From the NCBI RefSeq assembly GCF_004804335.1, contig NZ_SRXY01000009.1:62001-126000 (forward strand): a stretch of 64,000 nt of DNA. The letters run 5' to 3'. The notes beneath the pieces were generated by a model. That model was not told the origin of the DNA, did no database searches, and was given only the letters and a program-made list of their open reading frames with translations. Positions 37,669 through 45,794 of this stretch are shown here, piece by piece. This DNA is from Pacificoceanicola onchidii. GTDB taxonomy: Bacteria > Pseudomonadota > Alphaproteobacteria > Rhodobacterales > Rhodobacteraceae. Made by a program: the position numbers and the translations under genes. Numbering within the stretch: the stretch's first letter is position 1; every line of letters begins with the position of its first letter.

Positions 37669-38087
37669 TTCTGATCTCCCTGGCAGGTCCGGCCATGTTG
37701 CGAAGCGGGGCCGCTGAATGCAAGGGGGAGAAATCCTGTGCGCGCAGCGTCAAACGCTCCAGTGGAGCGTTTGAGGATTTCTCGGGCGAAGCCCGGGGAT
37801 AAGATCCAGTTCGGCCGCGCGATTGGGGATGTCTCGGGCGAAGCCGCGGCAGCAATCCGGTATGCACAACGGCAACTCTTTGGAATAGCCTGAGACAGTT
37901 TGTACCGGATCGCGAAGCGGTCCGGTTCGCACCCGACCTCGCCCCCCAGGGCGGGTGCGAAGTGGCGTTCCGGTTTGAAGTGACCCGACGTGGGAGCCGT
38001 GGGGCCAATACTGCACTTTGAGTGTAACCCGCCCTCGAGGCCGGGTGCGAACCTGCGGAGGCGCTGCTGGCAAGAGTCTTTGCTGCT
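37669..38087. repeat. Cluster of palindromic repeats upstream of the salvage operon
   Basis: This 419-bp gap has no gene but several strong inverted repeats. TCAAACGCTCCA-G-TGGAGCGTTTGA lies at 37750-37774, ACCGGATCGC-GAA-GCGGTCCGGT at 37904-37926, and TTCGCACCCG (37926-37935) with CGGGTGCGAA (37952-37961). CGGGTGCGAA recurs at 38042-38051. A near-direct repeat TCTCGGGCGAAGCC occurs at about 37780 and 37833. It resembles a REP/BIME-like element. The cdd promoter should be in the part near 37680-37740. Confidence 0.55.
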
Positions 38088-38693
38088 TTACGCCAGCCCC
38101 AATCGTTCCGGCAGCCCATCCCGTGTCTGGTCGGTGAAATGAAACCCCTGCCAGCCGCGTGCGGTGGCGGCGGCGATATTGGCGGCGACGTCATCGACCA
38201 GCAGGATCCGGGACGGCGCAAGCCCGGCCCAGCGCTCGATCTGGGCAAAGAAACCCGCGTCCGGCTTGGCCGCACCCATGCGCCCGGAGGAAAACACCCG
38301 TTCGACATGATCCGCATAGCCCATCTCGTCCTCGATATAGGCGCAGCGGTGGTGCTCATTGTTGGTGCCGATTACATGCCGCGCCGGATGCGCTTCGATG
38401 TGGCCGAGCATCCAGGCATCCGGATGCGCGTCCTTCTCGAACCAGTAGCGCAGGAAAGCCGCGCCGCTGATCGCAAAATCATTGCGCGCCAGCCAGTCCG
38501 AGACATGCTCCAGCAGATCCACCCGGCCGCGGATGATCGCCTTGAAATCGCCCGCGGTGAACATGTCGTGGGTAAAGACCGATGGATCGATCCCGAGGTC
38601 CGCCTTCATGTCATCGGCCCAGAAAATCCGCCCGTCGCGCATGTTGGCGTTCAGGACACCGTCGAAATCCCAGACGATCAGATCGGGCTGCAT
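38088..38693 (-). CDS. HAD-family hydrolase
   Basis: 201-residue haloacid dehalogenase-like hydrolase. Motif I is VWDFDGVLN with nucleophile Asp9, motif II is the GTNNEH region, and motif III/IV is KPDAGFF...ILLVDDVAANI. A cap domain of the helical type lies between. GGGGTAAGCC precedes the ATG. It starts 3 nt past the stop of a Lin0512-family gene, so three genes form one operon. The substrate (a phosphosugar or nucleotide) is unknown. Confidence 0.85.
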   Translation of the reverse strand: MQPDLIVWDFDGVLNANMRDGRIFWADDMKADLGIDPSVFTHDMFTAGDFKAIIRGRVDLLEHVSDWLARNDFAISGAAFLRYWFEKDAHPDAWMLGHIEAHPARHVIGTNNEHHRCAYIEDEMGYADHVERVFSSGRMGAAKPDAGFFAQIERWAGLAPSRILLVDDVAANIAAATARGWQGFHFTDQTRDGLPERLGLA

Positions 38694-38696
38694 GGC

Positions 38697-39035
38697 TTAC
38701 CCCTGAAACGGCAGGAAGGCCTCGACGGCGGCCTGCGCGATGACGGTGATCTCGCCGCTGTCCGGGTTGGTGATGTTGAGCCCGCCGTGGACCGCCTTGA
38801 CCGATGCGGTGCCACGGGGCAGGGCGCTGGCAAGGGCGGCACAGTCGAGCGCGTCCGGCTCCTGCACAGCCACCGTCACGCGCACCTCCATTGCGCTGTG
38901 CGGCATGTCAAGCGCGCCGAAAAGCGGGATCGAGGAATGACGCAGCGCGTCTTCGATCGCCCGCCCGGCGGCCTTCTGGTAATCCTGCCCGTGCAGATCA
39001 TTGCCCATACCCATTTCGATGATGAAACGCTGCAT
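38697..39035 (-). CDS. Lin0512-family protein, second copy
   Basis: 112-residue protein of the Lin0512 family, function unknown. It aligns along its whole length with the gene just upstream: FIIEMGMGNDLHGQDYQKAA corresponds to LLTEFGMGTSLRRQDYTQAA, and the C-terminal VKAVHGGLN to VNAVKGGLD. The ATG at 39035 starts one base after the TGA of its paralogue. This start is favoured over an upstream in-frame one because it matches the paralogue. Family members are small alpha/beta proteins that may form oligomers. Function is unknown. Confidence 0.8.
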   Translation of the reverse strand: MQRFIIEMGMGNDLHGQDYQKAAGRAIEDALRHSSIPLFGALDMPHSAMEVRVTVAVQEPDALDCAALASALPRGTASVKAVHGGLNITNPDSGEITVIAQAAVEAFLPFQG

Positions 39036-39036
39036 G

Positions 39037-39378
39037 TCAGATGCCCTCCAGCGCGACGGAAATGGCGACATTGGCCATGACGGTTGGATTGCCATCCCCA
39101 TCGGGGCGCGGCGCGTCCAACCCGCCTTTGACCGCGTTGACCGTCACCTGCCCGTAAGGAAAGACGGCGGCGACTTTATCTTTGTCAACCTTGTCAGGGG
39201 CTTGCACGCCCACGTCCACAGTGATCCGCATGTCGGACTTGTCCTTGCCAAAGAGCTCGGCGAGGTTGATCGAATTGTGCCACAGCGCGTTTTCCACGGC
39301 GCGGCAGGCGGCCTGGGTATAGTCCTGACGGCGCAGGGAGGTGCCCATGCCGAATTCGGTGAGGAGTCTTTTTGGCAT
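39037..39378 (-). CDS. Lin0512-family protein, first copy
   Basis: 113-residue paralogue of the following gene, first gene of the Lin0512-Lin0512-HAD operon. It starts MPKRLLTEFGMGTSLRRQDY and contains DMRITVDVGVQAPDKVDKDKVAAVFPYG, and ends in NVAISVALEGI. AAGG lies 10 nt before the ATG. The pair probably forms a heteromer. Function is unknown. Confidence 0.8.
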   Translation of the reverse strand: MPKRLLTEFGMGTSLRRQDYTQAACRAVENALWHNSINLAELFGKDKSDMRITVDVGVQAPDKVDKDKVAAVFPYGQVTVNAVKGGLDAPRPDGDGNPTVMANVAISVALEGI

Positions 39379-39470
39379 AGGATCGGGGCCTTTTGCGATA
39401 CGCGATTGCGGGCAGGGAAACAGGCGGATGGGGGGATGTCAAACCGGAAGGGGGCGCCCCAGAATAAGAA

Positions 39471-39496
39471 AAAGGGCGCCAGATGCGGCGCCCTTT
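39471..39496 (-). terminator. Terminator of the VPLPA-CTERM gene at 39.5 kb
   Basis: AAAGGGCGCC pairs with GGCGCCCTTT around AGATGC, and on the minus strand it runs into TTTTTCTT. It lies just past the VPLPA-CTERM gene. Confidence 0.75.
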
Positions 39497-39522
39497 GCTT
39501 TGGTTTTCCGATTAGCCGGTGT

Positions 39523-40407
39523 TCAGCTCTTGCGGCGGCGACGCACGAAGGCCAGACCGCCAAGACCTGCAAGCAGCATCGGCAGGGCCGCCGGAAGTGG
39601 AACCGGGGCTGTGGTGCCACCGCCGGTGGACGACAAGGAAAAGCCCGCGCCAAAGCCGTTGATCTGCTCATCGAAGAGCGGCACGATATCTCCGCCGCTG
39701 GTGATGCCGTTGTTAGAGTGGCGTACTTCGAGGTAGGACAAGAAGGCCGCGGTCAGATCCAGTTCGCTGCTTGCAGTCAGGCTTTCGAAATAGGTGCCGT
39801 CAAAGCCCGCAGCGGAGAAAATCCGTGAGGTCGAGCCATCAGACAGGCGGGTCGAGTTCTGGATTTCGATGAAGAGCACGTCAATCGTGCCGAGACCGGG
39901 ATTGCCTGTGTCGAAGTTGTTGCTGGCGTAGACATTGTAGACCCCGGTGAAGGACGACACGCTGCCGCCCCCGACATCATAGGAAATGTTCGCGGTCACA
40001 CCCATGTCCAGCTTGCCAACGCTGACCGCGCCGGAGCCGGTTTCAGGATTGTAGGTGCCAAACTGGAACTGGGCCGGGTCGAAATCATCGGTATCGAGGC
40101 CGAAGGTCAGAAGGATGGTGCCGGTGCTGGAGATATTGAAGGGATCGCCGGTCACGGGCGGGGCAGCCGGAATTTGCGAGGGGTCCCAGACCGTGGCCTC
40201 TTCGGTCAGAATGCGGCGGTACTCATCGAAGAAGATGTAATCGCCGGTGCCCGGATCCTGATAATTCGGATCGCCAGCGCCGGTGACGGAGATTTCCTGC
40301 TCGACGCTGAGCAGCGCGGTCGCCGTAAAGGTCGCCGCCGAAGCTGCCGCGGGCAAAAGCGCCGTAAAGGCAAGGGAAGCCAGAAGGCGGGATGTAGTCA
40401 AATGCAT
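39523..40407 (-). CDS. VPLPA-CTERM sorting-signal protein, exported
   Basis: 294-residue secreted protein. The signal peptide (1-24) ends near ASAA. The body is Thr/Ser/Asp-rich with beta-sandwich character, and the C-terminus has the VPLPA motif at 269, a hydrophobic segment and the basic end RRRRKS. This tripartite tail is recognised by exosortase-type (XrtD) systems for processing and surface attachment. A 12-of-14 CtrA-like box lies 90 bp upstream and a terminator downstream. The body function is unknown. Confidence 0.8.
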   Translation of the reverse strand: MHLTTSRLLASLAFTALLPAAASAATFTATALLSVEQEISVTGAGDPNYQDPGTGDYIFFDEYRRILTEEATVWDPSQIPAAPPVTGDPFNISSTGTILLTFGLDTDDFDPAQFQFGTYNPETGSGAVSVGKLDMGVTANISYDVGGGSVSSFTGVYNVYASNNFDTGNPGLGTIDVLFIEIQNSTRLSDGSTSRIFSAAGFDGTYFESLTASSELDLTAAFLSYLEVRHSNNGITSGGDIVPLFDEQINGFGAGFSLSSTGGGTTAPVPLPAALPMLLAGLGGLAFVRRRRKS

Positions 40408-40496
40408 TGCTTAACTCCGGGTTCGGTCTGACCCGCCGTCTGGCGAGCCCATTACCGTTACCACCGCCAACACATTTTTGCCACAATTGTAGCGGG

Positions 40497-40510
40497 TTAA
40501 TCGTGGTTAA
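40497..40510 (-). promoter_or_regulatory. CtrA-type site upstream of the VPLPA-CTERM gene
   Basis: TTAA-TCGTGG-TTAA matches 12 of 14 positions of TTAACCATGGTTAA, 90 bp before the ATG at 40407. No other CtrA-like site of this quality was noticed in the intergenic regions of the window. Confidence 0.55.
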
Positions 40511-40581
40511 CAGTTTGTTGACGTAACGGAAATTGTGGCTGAAAAACCAGTCAGGGACGAAAGGTGCGCATGAAACTCACC

Positions 40582-40624
40582 AAAAAAGAGAGCGGCCCGT
40601 CTGCACGCGCCGCCCTTTGTCTCT
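40582..40624 (-). terminator. Probable terminator of ssb
   Basis: On the minus strand, AGAGA and TCTCT close an outer stem and GCGGC pairs with GCCGC inside, followed by TCTCTTTTTT. It lies 20-60 nt past the ssb stop. Confidence 0.45.
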
Positions 40625-40644
40625 GTTTTGCTGACCCGAGTGAA

Positions 40645-41163
40645 TCAGAACGGGATTTCGTCGTCGATGTCACGGGCCGGGGCGCGCGACGGGCCGGAGC
40701 CCGAATTGCGGTCGTCATAACCGCCACCGCCGCCACCACCATAGTCGCCGCCGCGGTCGTCGTAGCCGCCGCCACCGCCACCAAAGTTGCCGCCGCCACC
40801 GCCGCCGCCTTCACGGCTGTCGAGGAAGGTCAGCTCGCCAGCATAGGGGCGCAGCACCACTTCGGTGGAATAGCGATCCTGGCCGTTCTGGTCCTGCCAT
40901 TTGCGGGTTTCCAGCTTGCCCTCGATATAGACCTTGGAGCCTTTGCGCAGATATTGCTCCGCCAAACGCGCGAGGTTTTCGTTGAAGATCGCAACGGAAT
41001 GCCACTCGGTGCGCTCGCGGCGCTCCCCGGTGTTGCGGTCTTTCCAGTTTTCAGAGGTCGCGATGCGCAGGTTGCAAACCTTGCCGCCGTTCTGAAAGCT
41101 GCGGACTTCCGGGTCGCGCCCCAGATTGCCCACAAGGATCACTTTGTTCACTGAACCGGCCAT
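40645..41163 (-). CDS. ssb: Single-stranded DNA-binding protein SSB
   Basis: 172-residue SSB. The OB fold (1-112) has [36 protein letters not shown] and [17 protein letters not shown] long Gly-rich tail (about 118-160) with tyrosines follows, ending in the acidic partner-binding tip DIDDEIPF. The repeats of GGGG in the tail are coded by GCC/ACC-type runs on the plus strand. AAGGGAAG lies before the ATG. No SOS box was found upstream. Confidence 0.96.
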   Translation of the reverse strand: MAGSVNKVILVGNLGRDPEVRSFQNGGKVCNLRIATSENWKDRNTGERRERTEWHSVAIFNENLARLAEQYLRKGSKVYIEGKLETRKWQDQNGQDRYSTEVVLRPYAGELTFLDSREGGGGGGGNFGGGGGGYDDRGGDYGGGGGGGYDDRNSGSGPSRAPARDIDDEIPF

Positions 41164-41309
41164 GCACTCTCTTCCCTTCGAATCTTGTCGGCAGATATTT
41201 GCCGCAGCCTATACCAGCGCGCGGGCAAGCGGAACGGGGCGGGTAGCCAAATCCGGGTGAATAGGTATAGTGCAGGCGATTTTGTGCGTGAGCGTTTGAG
41301 GACATCAGA

Positions 41310-41915
41310 ATGGGTCGGGGGATAATTAGTCTGTTGGTCGGGGCGGCGCTGCTGTGCATGCCGGGGCCGTCGATTGCCGATCAGATTTCCTCGCAGGGCC
41401 GTCTGCGGATCTTCTCCAGCCAGACCAAGGTGCTCGATAGCCGCGCCGCCGAGCAGTACAACAGCTCGGTCCGGCTCAAGCCGCCAAGCGTGATTACACC
41501 TACGAAATATGGCGTTCTCGATGGCAACCTGCCGAAGTATCGCGGCCGTTATCAGGGCGAATACATCGAAATGGCCCGCGCCGCCGCGCGCAAACATGGC
41601 GTGCCGGAGGATCTCTTCCTGCGGCTGGTCAACCAGGAATCCCGTTTCAAACCCAAGGCCCGCTCGCACAAAGGCGCGATTGGTCTCGCGCAGCTGATGC
41701 CGGGCACGGCGCGCCAGCTTGGGGTGGACCCGCATGATCCGCGCCAGAACCTCGAAGGCGGGGCGCGCTATCTCAAGATGCAGTATGCCACCTTCAAAAG
41801 CTGGCGTCTGGCTTTGGCGGCCTACAACGCGGGCCCCGGCGCGGTGAAGAAATACGGCGGCGTGCCGCCTTACCGCGAGACGAAAAACTACGTGAAGAAG
41901 ATCTGGGGCTCGTAA
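41310..41915 (+). CDS. Lytic transglycosylase, SLT domain
   Basis: 201-residue periplasmic murein lyase. The signal peptide (1-23) is followed by a variable region and an SLT domain (about 88-200) with catalytic Glu110 in LVNQESRF, the [17 protein letters not shown] motif and [14 protein letters not shown]. It cleaves the MurNAc-GlcNAc bond to form anhydro-MurNAc. It is divergent from ssb. It could help with insertion of envelope structures or turnover. Confidence 0.88.
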   Translation: MGRGIISLLVGAALLCMPGPSIADQISSQGRLRIFSSQTKVLDSRAAEQYNSSVRLKPPSVITPTKYGVLDGNLPKYRGRYQGEYIEMARAAARKHGVPEDLFLRLVNQESRFKPKARSHKGAIGLAQLMPGTARQLGVDPHDPRQNLEGGARYLKMQYATFKSWRLALAAYNAGPGAVKKYGGVPPYRETKNYVKKIWGS

Positions 41916-42000
41916 CGCCCTCACCGGACTGTGACCAGCGGTGATCAGGGATCCCGCGGCACCGGTGCTACGCTTGCCCTTAACAAGAGGGGACAGGCGC

Positions 42001-42468
42001 ATGGCACGTAAAACCAGAAAACGCACGAAACAAACCGAAACGGCGCAGGGGGCAAAGGGGCTGTCTCGCCGCGCGCTGGTTCTGGGACCGGCCGGGCTTT
42101 TGGTGCTCGGCGGCGCCGGATGGTGGGGCAGCTCGGCGGTCAGCCGTACCCAGCATGAACACGATCTGTCCCGCATCGGGAACGGGCTGCCGAGCGTCGT
42201 TCAGATCCACGATCCTCTTTGCAACCAATGTACGCAGTTGCAACGCAATACGCGCAAGGCGTTAACCTGTTTCGAGGACGGAAGCCTTCAATATGTGATT
42301 GCCAATATCCGGACCGAAGATGGCGCGGCCTTTGCCAATGGCTTGGGGTTGCCGCATGTGACCTTGGTGCTCATGGACGGGCAGGGCAGCGTGCAGGACG
42401 TTCTGCAAGGGGTCCGCAGCCGCGAAGAGTTGAAACCCGCGTTTCAGGCGTTTCAGGCGCGCGCGTGA
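42001..42468 (+). CDS. Tat- or membrane-anchored thioredoxin-like protein
   Basis: 155-residue protein with a basic N-terminus, SRRALVLGPAGLLVLGG (22-38) as a Tat-like signal or anchor, and a thioredoxin-type domain. The redox motif is Cys74-Asn-Gln-Cys77 in DPLCNQCTQL. The usual cis-Pro appears in GLPHVTLV. GGGGA lies before the ATG at 42001. It lies 85 nt after the lytic transglycosylase and convergent with an endonuclease-like gene. A periplasmic thiol-disulfide role is inferred. Confidence 0.7.
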   Translation: MARKTRKRTKQTETAQGAKGLSRRALVLGPAGLLVLGGAGWWGSSAVSRTQHEHDLSRIGNGLPSVVQIHDPLCNQCTQLQRNTRKALTCFEDGSLQYVIANIRTEDGAAFANGLGLPHVTLVLMDGQGSVQDVLQGVRSREELKPAFQAFQARA

Positions 42469-42495
42469 TCCCTAGGATTGGCGCGCGCCCTTGCC

Positions 42496-43371
42496 TCACG
42501 CAGGCGGCGGCAAGGTCAGGTCCAGCGCGCACCAGACCGCATCGTGATCGGAGGTCTCCTCGTCAACGCGTGTGAAGCCCGCCTCGGTCATACGGTCATG
42601 GGTGAACTTCGACAGCAGGATGTGGTCGAGCTGCTGGTTCTTGCCGTCGTAAGTGTAGGTGTGCTGCTCATCCACGGGCAGTTCCGTGGTGGCCGAGATC
42701 AGGTTGTAGCTGGTGTCCAGCTTGCCCGCCATGATGTTGATCGGCTGGCTGCGCGGCTCATCGTTGAAATCACCGCAGATCAGCGTGAAGGACGGCTGTC
42801 GCATGGAGCCCTGTTCCACCCGTGGCCTTGAAAGATCGCGCATGATCTGCGCCTGAACATTGCGCAAAAGGCGGGTCTGCTCGGTGCCGCCCCGGCGCGA
42901 TTTCAGGTGACAGTTGAAGATGGTCAGCACGGTGTTGTCGATCTCGATATCAACCCGCAGGAACTTGCCCAGCGATCCCATCTTCTCGCGCTCGCCCGCA
43001 TCCACGTAAGCCACGGCGGTCTGATCAAGCCGGGTGACCGGGAGAATGGAGGCGGGGGTGGCGCTGAGCACGGCGACATTCTGGCCGGTGAAGGGATCCA
43101 GCGTGTCCGAGCAATAGATGTGTTTGAGCGGCGAGCCGAGCTCCTGCAGCTTGGCCAGCAATGGGCCAAGTGTGACCTGCCCCTCGACCTCCTGCAGGGC
43201 GATGATGTCCGGGCCGTGGCCGCCTTCGGGACCTATGGACATGATCGCCTTGGCGACAAGCTCGATCTTTTCGGCAAGCCCGCCGGAGGGCAGACGCAGC
43301 CCCCAGCGCTTGAGCGGCTCTTCATTGTCGAAGAGCCACATGGTGTTGAATGTGGCAAAAACAAACGGCAT
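42496..43371 (-). CDS. Endonuclease/exonuclease/phosphatase family protein
   Basis: 291-residue protein of the EEP fold (DNase I, Mg-dependent phosphodiesterase). The motifs are FATFNTMWLF, IIALQEVEG (metal Glu), FNCHLKSRRG, ICGDFNDEP (catalytic Asp/Asn) and ETSDHDAVW (terminal His). GGGAGG lies 9 nt before the ATG at 43371, which decides the start. No signal peptide is seen. The substrate could be DNA, RNA or a phospholipid. Confidence 0.85.
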   Translation of the reverse strand: MPFVFATFNTMWLFDNEEPLKRWGLRLPSGGLAEKIELVAKAIMSIGPEGGHGPDIIALQEVEGQVTLGPLLAKLQELGSPLKHIYCSDTLDPFTGQNVAVLSATPASILPVTRLDQTAVAYVDAGEREKMGSLGKFLRVDIEIDNTVLTIFNCHLKSRRGGTEQTRLLRNVQAQIMRDLSRPRVEQGSMRQPSFTLICGDFNDEPRSQPINIMAGKLDTSYNLISATTELPVDEQHTYTYDGKNQQLDHILLSKFTHDRMTEAGFTRVDEETSDHDAVWCALDLTLPPPA

Positions 43372-43398
43372 GGCAAATTTCCTCCCTGAAACGCACAA

Positions 43399-43426
43399 AA
43401 CCGGGATGCGGAATGGCACCCCGGTT
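43399..43426 (-). terminator. Possible terminator of the second VPLPA-CTERM gene
   Basis: AACCGGG pairs with CCCGGTT, and on the minus strand the stem runs into TTTTG. It is short and has a 14-nt loop. Confidence 0.35.
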
Positions 43427-43465
43427 GTAGCGTACAGGAAATTGCACGTTTGTGGAGAGTTATTC

Positions 43466-44098
43466 TCAGCCGCGCATCTGACGACGCTTACGCGCAAGGC
43501 CCAGTCCGGCGAGACCGGTCAGCAGAAGCAGACCGCCCGCGGGGAGCGGGACGGGGGCGACGGCGGAGGCGCGCACTAGGGCGATGCCGGAATAGAACTG
43601 GCCAATGTGATGAGCGGTGTCAGCAATATGCGTGTCTGGACCACAGGCCGATCCGGAGGGAGATGTGCACAAGAAGCCGTAGCCGCTGACGGCTTTCTCA
43701 GAGGCAAACGTCAAGATCGCTGCGTCCTCAAATGTGGTGCCGAGGTAAGAGGTGAAGGCCGAGGACTCGGTGGGCGTGACGTAGCCCGGTGTCGTCATGT
43801 CAAGCACACCTCCCGGCAAGAAATCGTAAATCATGCCGAAAGCATCGAAGAGCGCGGACATCTGGCTCCCGTTGACCAGCGTGAACCCCGCCGATCCAAA
43901 GGTGCTCAAGGCTGTGGTGACGGTCATGCCTTGGGTTGATGTGTAGTCCAGGAACTCCAGAATGGTGCCGCCATCGTCTACGATGGTCAGATCACCGGTG
44001 GTGGCAAAATTGCCGGTTCCGACAAGCGTGGCCGCCTGCGCCGCGACTGATGACAGGCTCAGAACAGCTGCGATCGCAACTGACTTCAAAAGTTTCAT
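43466..44098 (-). CDS. VPLPA-CTERM sorting-signal protein, second copy type
   Basis: 210-residue secreted protein. The signal peptide (1-20, MKLLKSVAIAAVLSLSSVAAQA) is split here to show its parts: MKLLKSVAIAAV and LSLSSVAAQA. The body is small and Thr/Gly-rich, with two Cys (FLCTSPSG and SACGPD). VPLPA begins at 183, then a hydrophobic run and the basic end RKRRQMRG. GGGGGG precedes the ATG at 44098. It has the same sorting tail as the protein at 39.5 kb but a different body. Function is unknown. Confidence 0.78.
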   Translation of the reverse strand: MKLLKSVAIAAVLSLSSVAAQAATLVGTGNFATTGDLTIVDDGGTILEFLDYTSTQGMTVTTALSTFGSAGFTLVNGSQMSALFDAFGMIYDFLPGGVLDMTTPGYVTPTESSAFTSYLGTTFEDAAILTFASEKAVSGYGFLCTSPSGSACGPDTHIADTAHHIGQFYSGIALVRASAVAPVPLPAGGLLLLTGLAGLGLARKRRQMRG

Positions 44099-44169
44099 GG
44101 AAAATCCCCCCGAGAATTTCAATTCAGCTTTACGGTCCGGTGACTTCGCGAGGATGTCAACAAGTCTAT

Positions 44170-44189
44170 ACCCAAGCGTGTGCTTGGGT
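44170..44189. promoter_or_regulatory. Palindrome upstream of the second VPLPA-CTERM gene
   Basis: ACCCAAGC-GTGT-GCTTGGGT is a perfect 8-bp inverted repeat 72 bp before the ATG at 44098. It could be an operator or a hairpin in the leader. Confidence 0.4.
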
Positions 44190-44288
44190 GTATCCACTGC
44201 ACGTTAAGCTATATTTTGGAGTCGCTTTTTCAGCCCGTACCGGGCGTGGCGGCGATAAACGAAGCCACAAAACGCTGCGCTGACATGA

Positions 44289-44320
44289 AAAACCGAGGCG
44301 CGGAAGAGCGCCTCGGTTTT
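44289..44320 (-). terminator. Terminator of the peptide ABC transporter operon
   Basis: AAAACCGAGGCGC pairs perfectly with GCGCCTCGGTTTT around GGAAGA, with TTTTT on the minus-strand side. It lies just past the last permease gene, so the operon ends without an ATPase gene. Confidence 0.85.
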
Positions 44321-44339
44321 TTCCTTTTCGACGCGCGGA

Positions 44340-45782
44340 TCAATCGCGGATGGATTGCTCGCGCAGGCCGTCCGCCAGCAGGTTCAGACCCAGCACCAGC
44401 GACAAAAGCGCGATGGCGGGGACAAGCGCCGGGTGCAGGTAGATCGACAGCAGGCGCCGCCCGTCGTTGATCGTGGTCCCCCAGTCCGGGCTTTCCGGCG
44501 GCAGGCCGAGGCCGAAGAAGCCGAGCGTGCCCAGAAGGATGGTCGTATAGCCAATCCGCAGGCAGAAATCGACGATCAGCGGCCCGCGCGCGTTGGGCAG
44601 GATCTCCCACAGCATGATGTACCACGGCCGCTCGCCACGCGTCTGCGCCGCCGAGACGTAATCGCGCGTCTTGATGTCCATGGCGAGGCCCCGGACGATG
44701 CGGAACACGGTGGGCGAGTTCACAAACACCACGGAGACAAAGACCACGAGGATACCGCCGGGAATGTCGAAGAAATCCAGCGGCCAGAAGGTGATCTTGG
44801 AGCCGTCCGCATTGATGGACGCGGCGTAGATCAGGAACATCGGGATCAGCGTGATGGCGAGCCAGGTGTAGTTCTTTTTCGGCTGCGTGCGATAGCGCGA
44901 GTGGATCAGCACCGCCATGAACACCAACGGGAAGAAGAACAGCACCACCGCCATGTATTGCGGCAGACCTGCTGCCACGATCTCCGGCGTTACCAGAAGG
45001 TAGAACAGCAGGATGACCGGGAAGGCGAGGATCAGGTTGGCGAGGAAGGACAGGAAGGTGTCCAGCTTGCCGCCGTAGTAACCCGCAGGCAGGCCCAGCG
45101 TGATGCCGACCATGAAGGCAAAGAGCGTCGCCAGCGGCGCGATGGCCATGACCACGAGCGAGCCTTTGACCATGCGCGAGAAGACATCGCGTGCGAGGTT
45201 GTCACCGCCCAGAAGATAATAGGGGTAGGTGCCCTCATCGGCGCGGGCCACGGGAGTGCCGGGGACCTTGTTCTTCATCGACGAGACCTGGCTGAGCGGG
45301 TCATGGGTCGAGACCAAGTCGAACAGCCCGGTGAAGAGCGCGGTGTAGACCCAGAACATCACCAAAGCAAAACCGATCATGCCAATGACGGAATCGAAGA
45401 GCTTGCCGTAAAGGCCGAGCCGCGTCTTGTAGCGGATCGAGACCGCAAAGGTGGCGATCAGCGCGATCCAGACCGGCAGGAACTGCTGGCTGATGCCGCC
45501 GATGATGCCCGCGCCGGTGCCCATGACGGCCCCGATCACCAGATAGGCGAGCAGGAGCACGAGCATGGCAAGGCCAAGCCAGTTCGAGCCTGTGCGGGTC
45601 AGCCCCCAGATGCCGCCGGTGGCATTGGCGGTGCCGTCGGGGTTGGGCTGGATGCCCACGTCCGGTTCAAAGAACGAGAGCACCACGCGCAGGATGATTA
45701 CGGTCAGGAAGACCGGAACGAGGATCATGAAGATGGGGTCGAGGACAGCGCCCAGGCTGCCGGTCCATGTGAGCTTTTCCAT
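44340..45782 (-). CDS. Oversized DppC/OppC-type ABC permease
   Basis: 480-residue inner-membrane permease of the peptide/nickel class. The C-terminal half has the BPD_transp_1 fold, with the ATPase-contacting EAA-type loop at YVSAAQTRGERPWYIMLWEI. The usual DppC is about 300 residues; here about 170 residues with several extra hydrophobic segments precede the standard core. AAGGAGG lies 6 nt before the ATG. It starts 12 nt after the partner permease. The substrate class is oligopeptide-like by family only. Confidence 0.88.
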   Translation of the reverse strand: MEKLTWTGSLGAVLDPIFMILVPVFLTVIILRVVLSFFEPDVGIQPNPDGTANATGGIWGLTRTGSNWLGLAMLVLLLAYLVIGAVMGTGAGIIGGISQQFLPVWIALIATFAVSIRYKTRLGLYGKLFDSVIGMIGFALVMFWVYTALFTGLFDLVSTHDPLSQVSSMKNKVPGTPVARADEGTYPYYLLGGDNLARDVFSRMVKGSLVVMAIAPLATLFAFMVGITLGLPAGYYGGKLDTFLSFLANLILAFPVILLFYLLVTPEIVAAGLPQYMAVVLFFFPLVFMAVLIHSRYRTQPKKNYTWLAITLIPMFLIYAASINADGSKITFWPLDFFDIPGGILVVFVSVVFVNSPTVFRIVRGLAMDIKTRDYVSAAQTRGERPWYIMLWEILPNARGPLIVDFCLRIGYTTILLGTLGFFGLGLPPESPDWGTTINDGRRLLSIYLHPALVPAIALLSLVLGLNLLADGLREQSIRD

Positions 45783-45794
45783 GGGGAGCCTCCT

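Noticed and set aside
40681-40810. Runs of GCC/ACC repeats as a tandem repeat element
   Set aside because: They encode the Gly-rich tail of SSB on the minus strand and need no other explanation.
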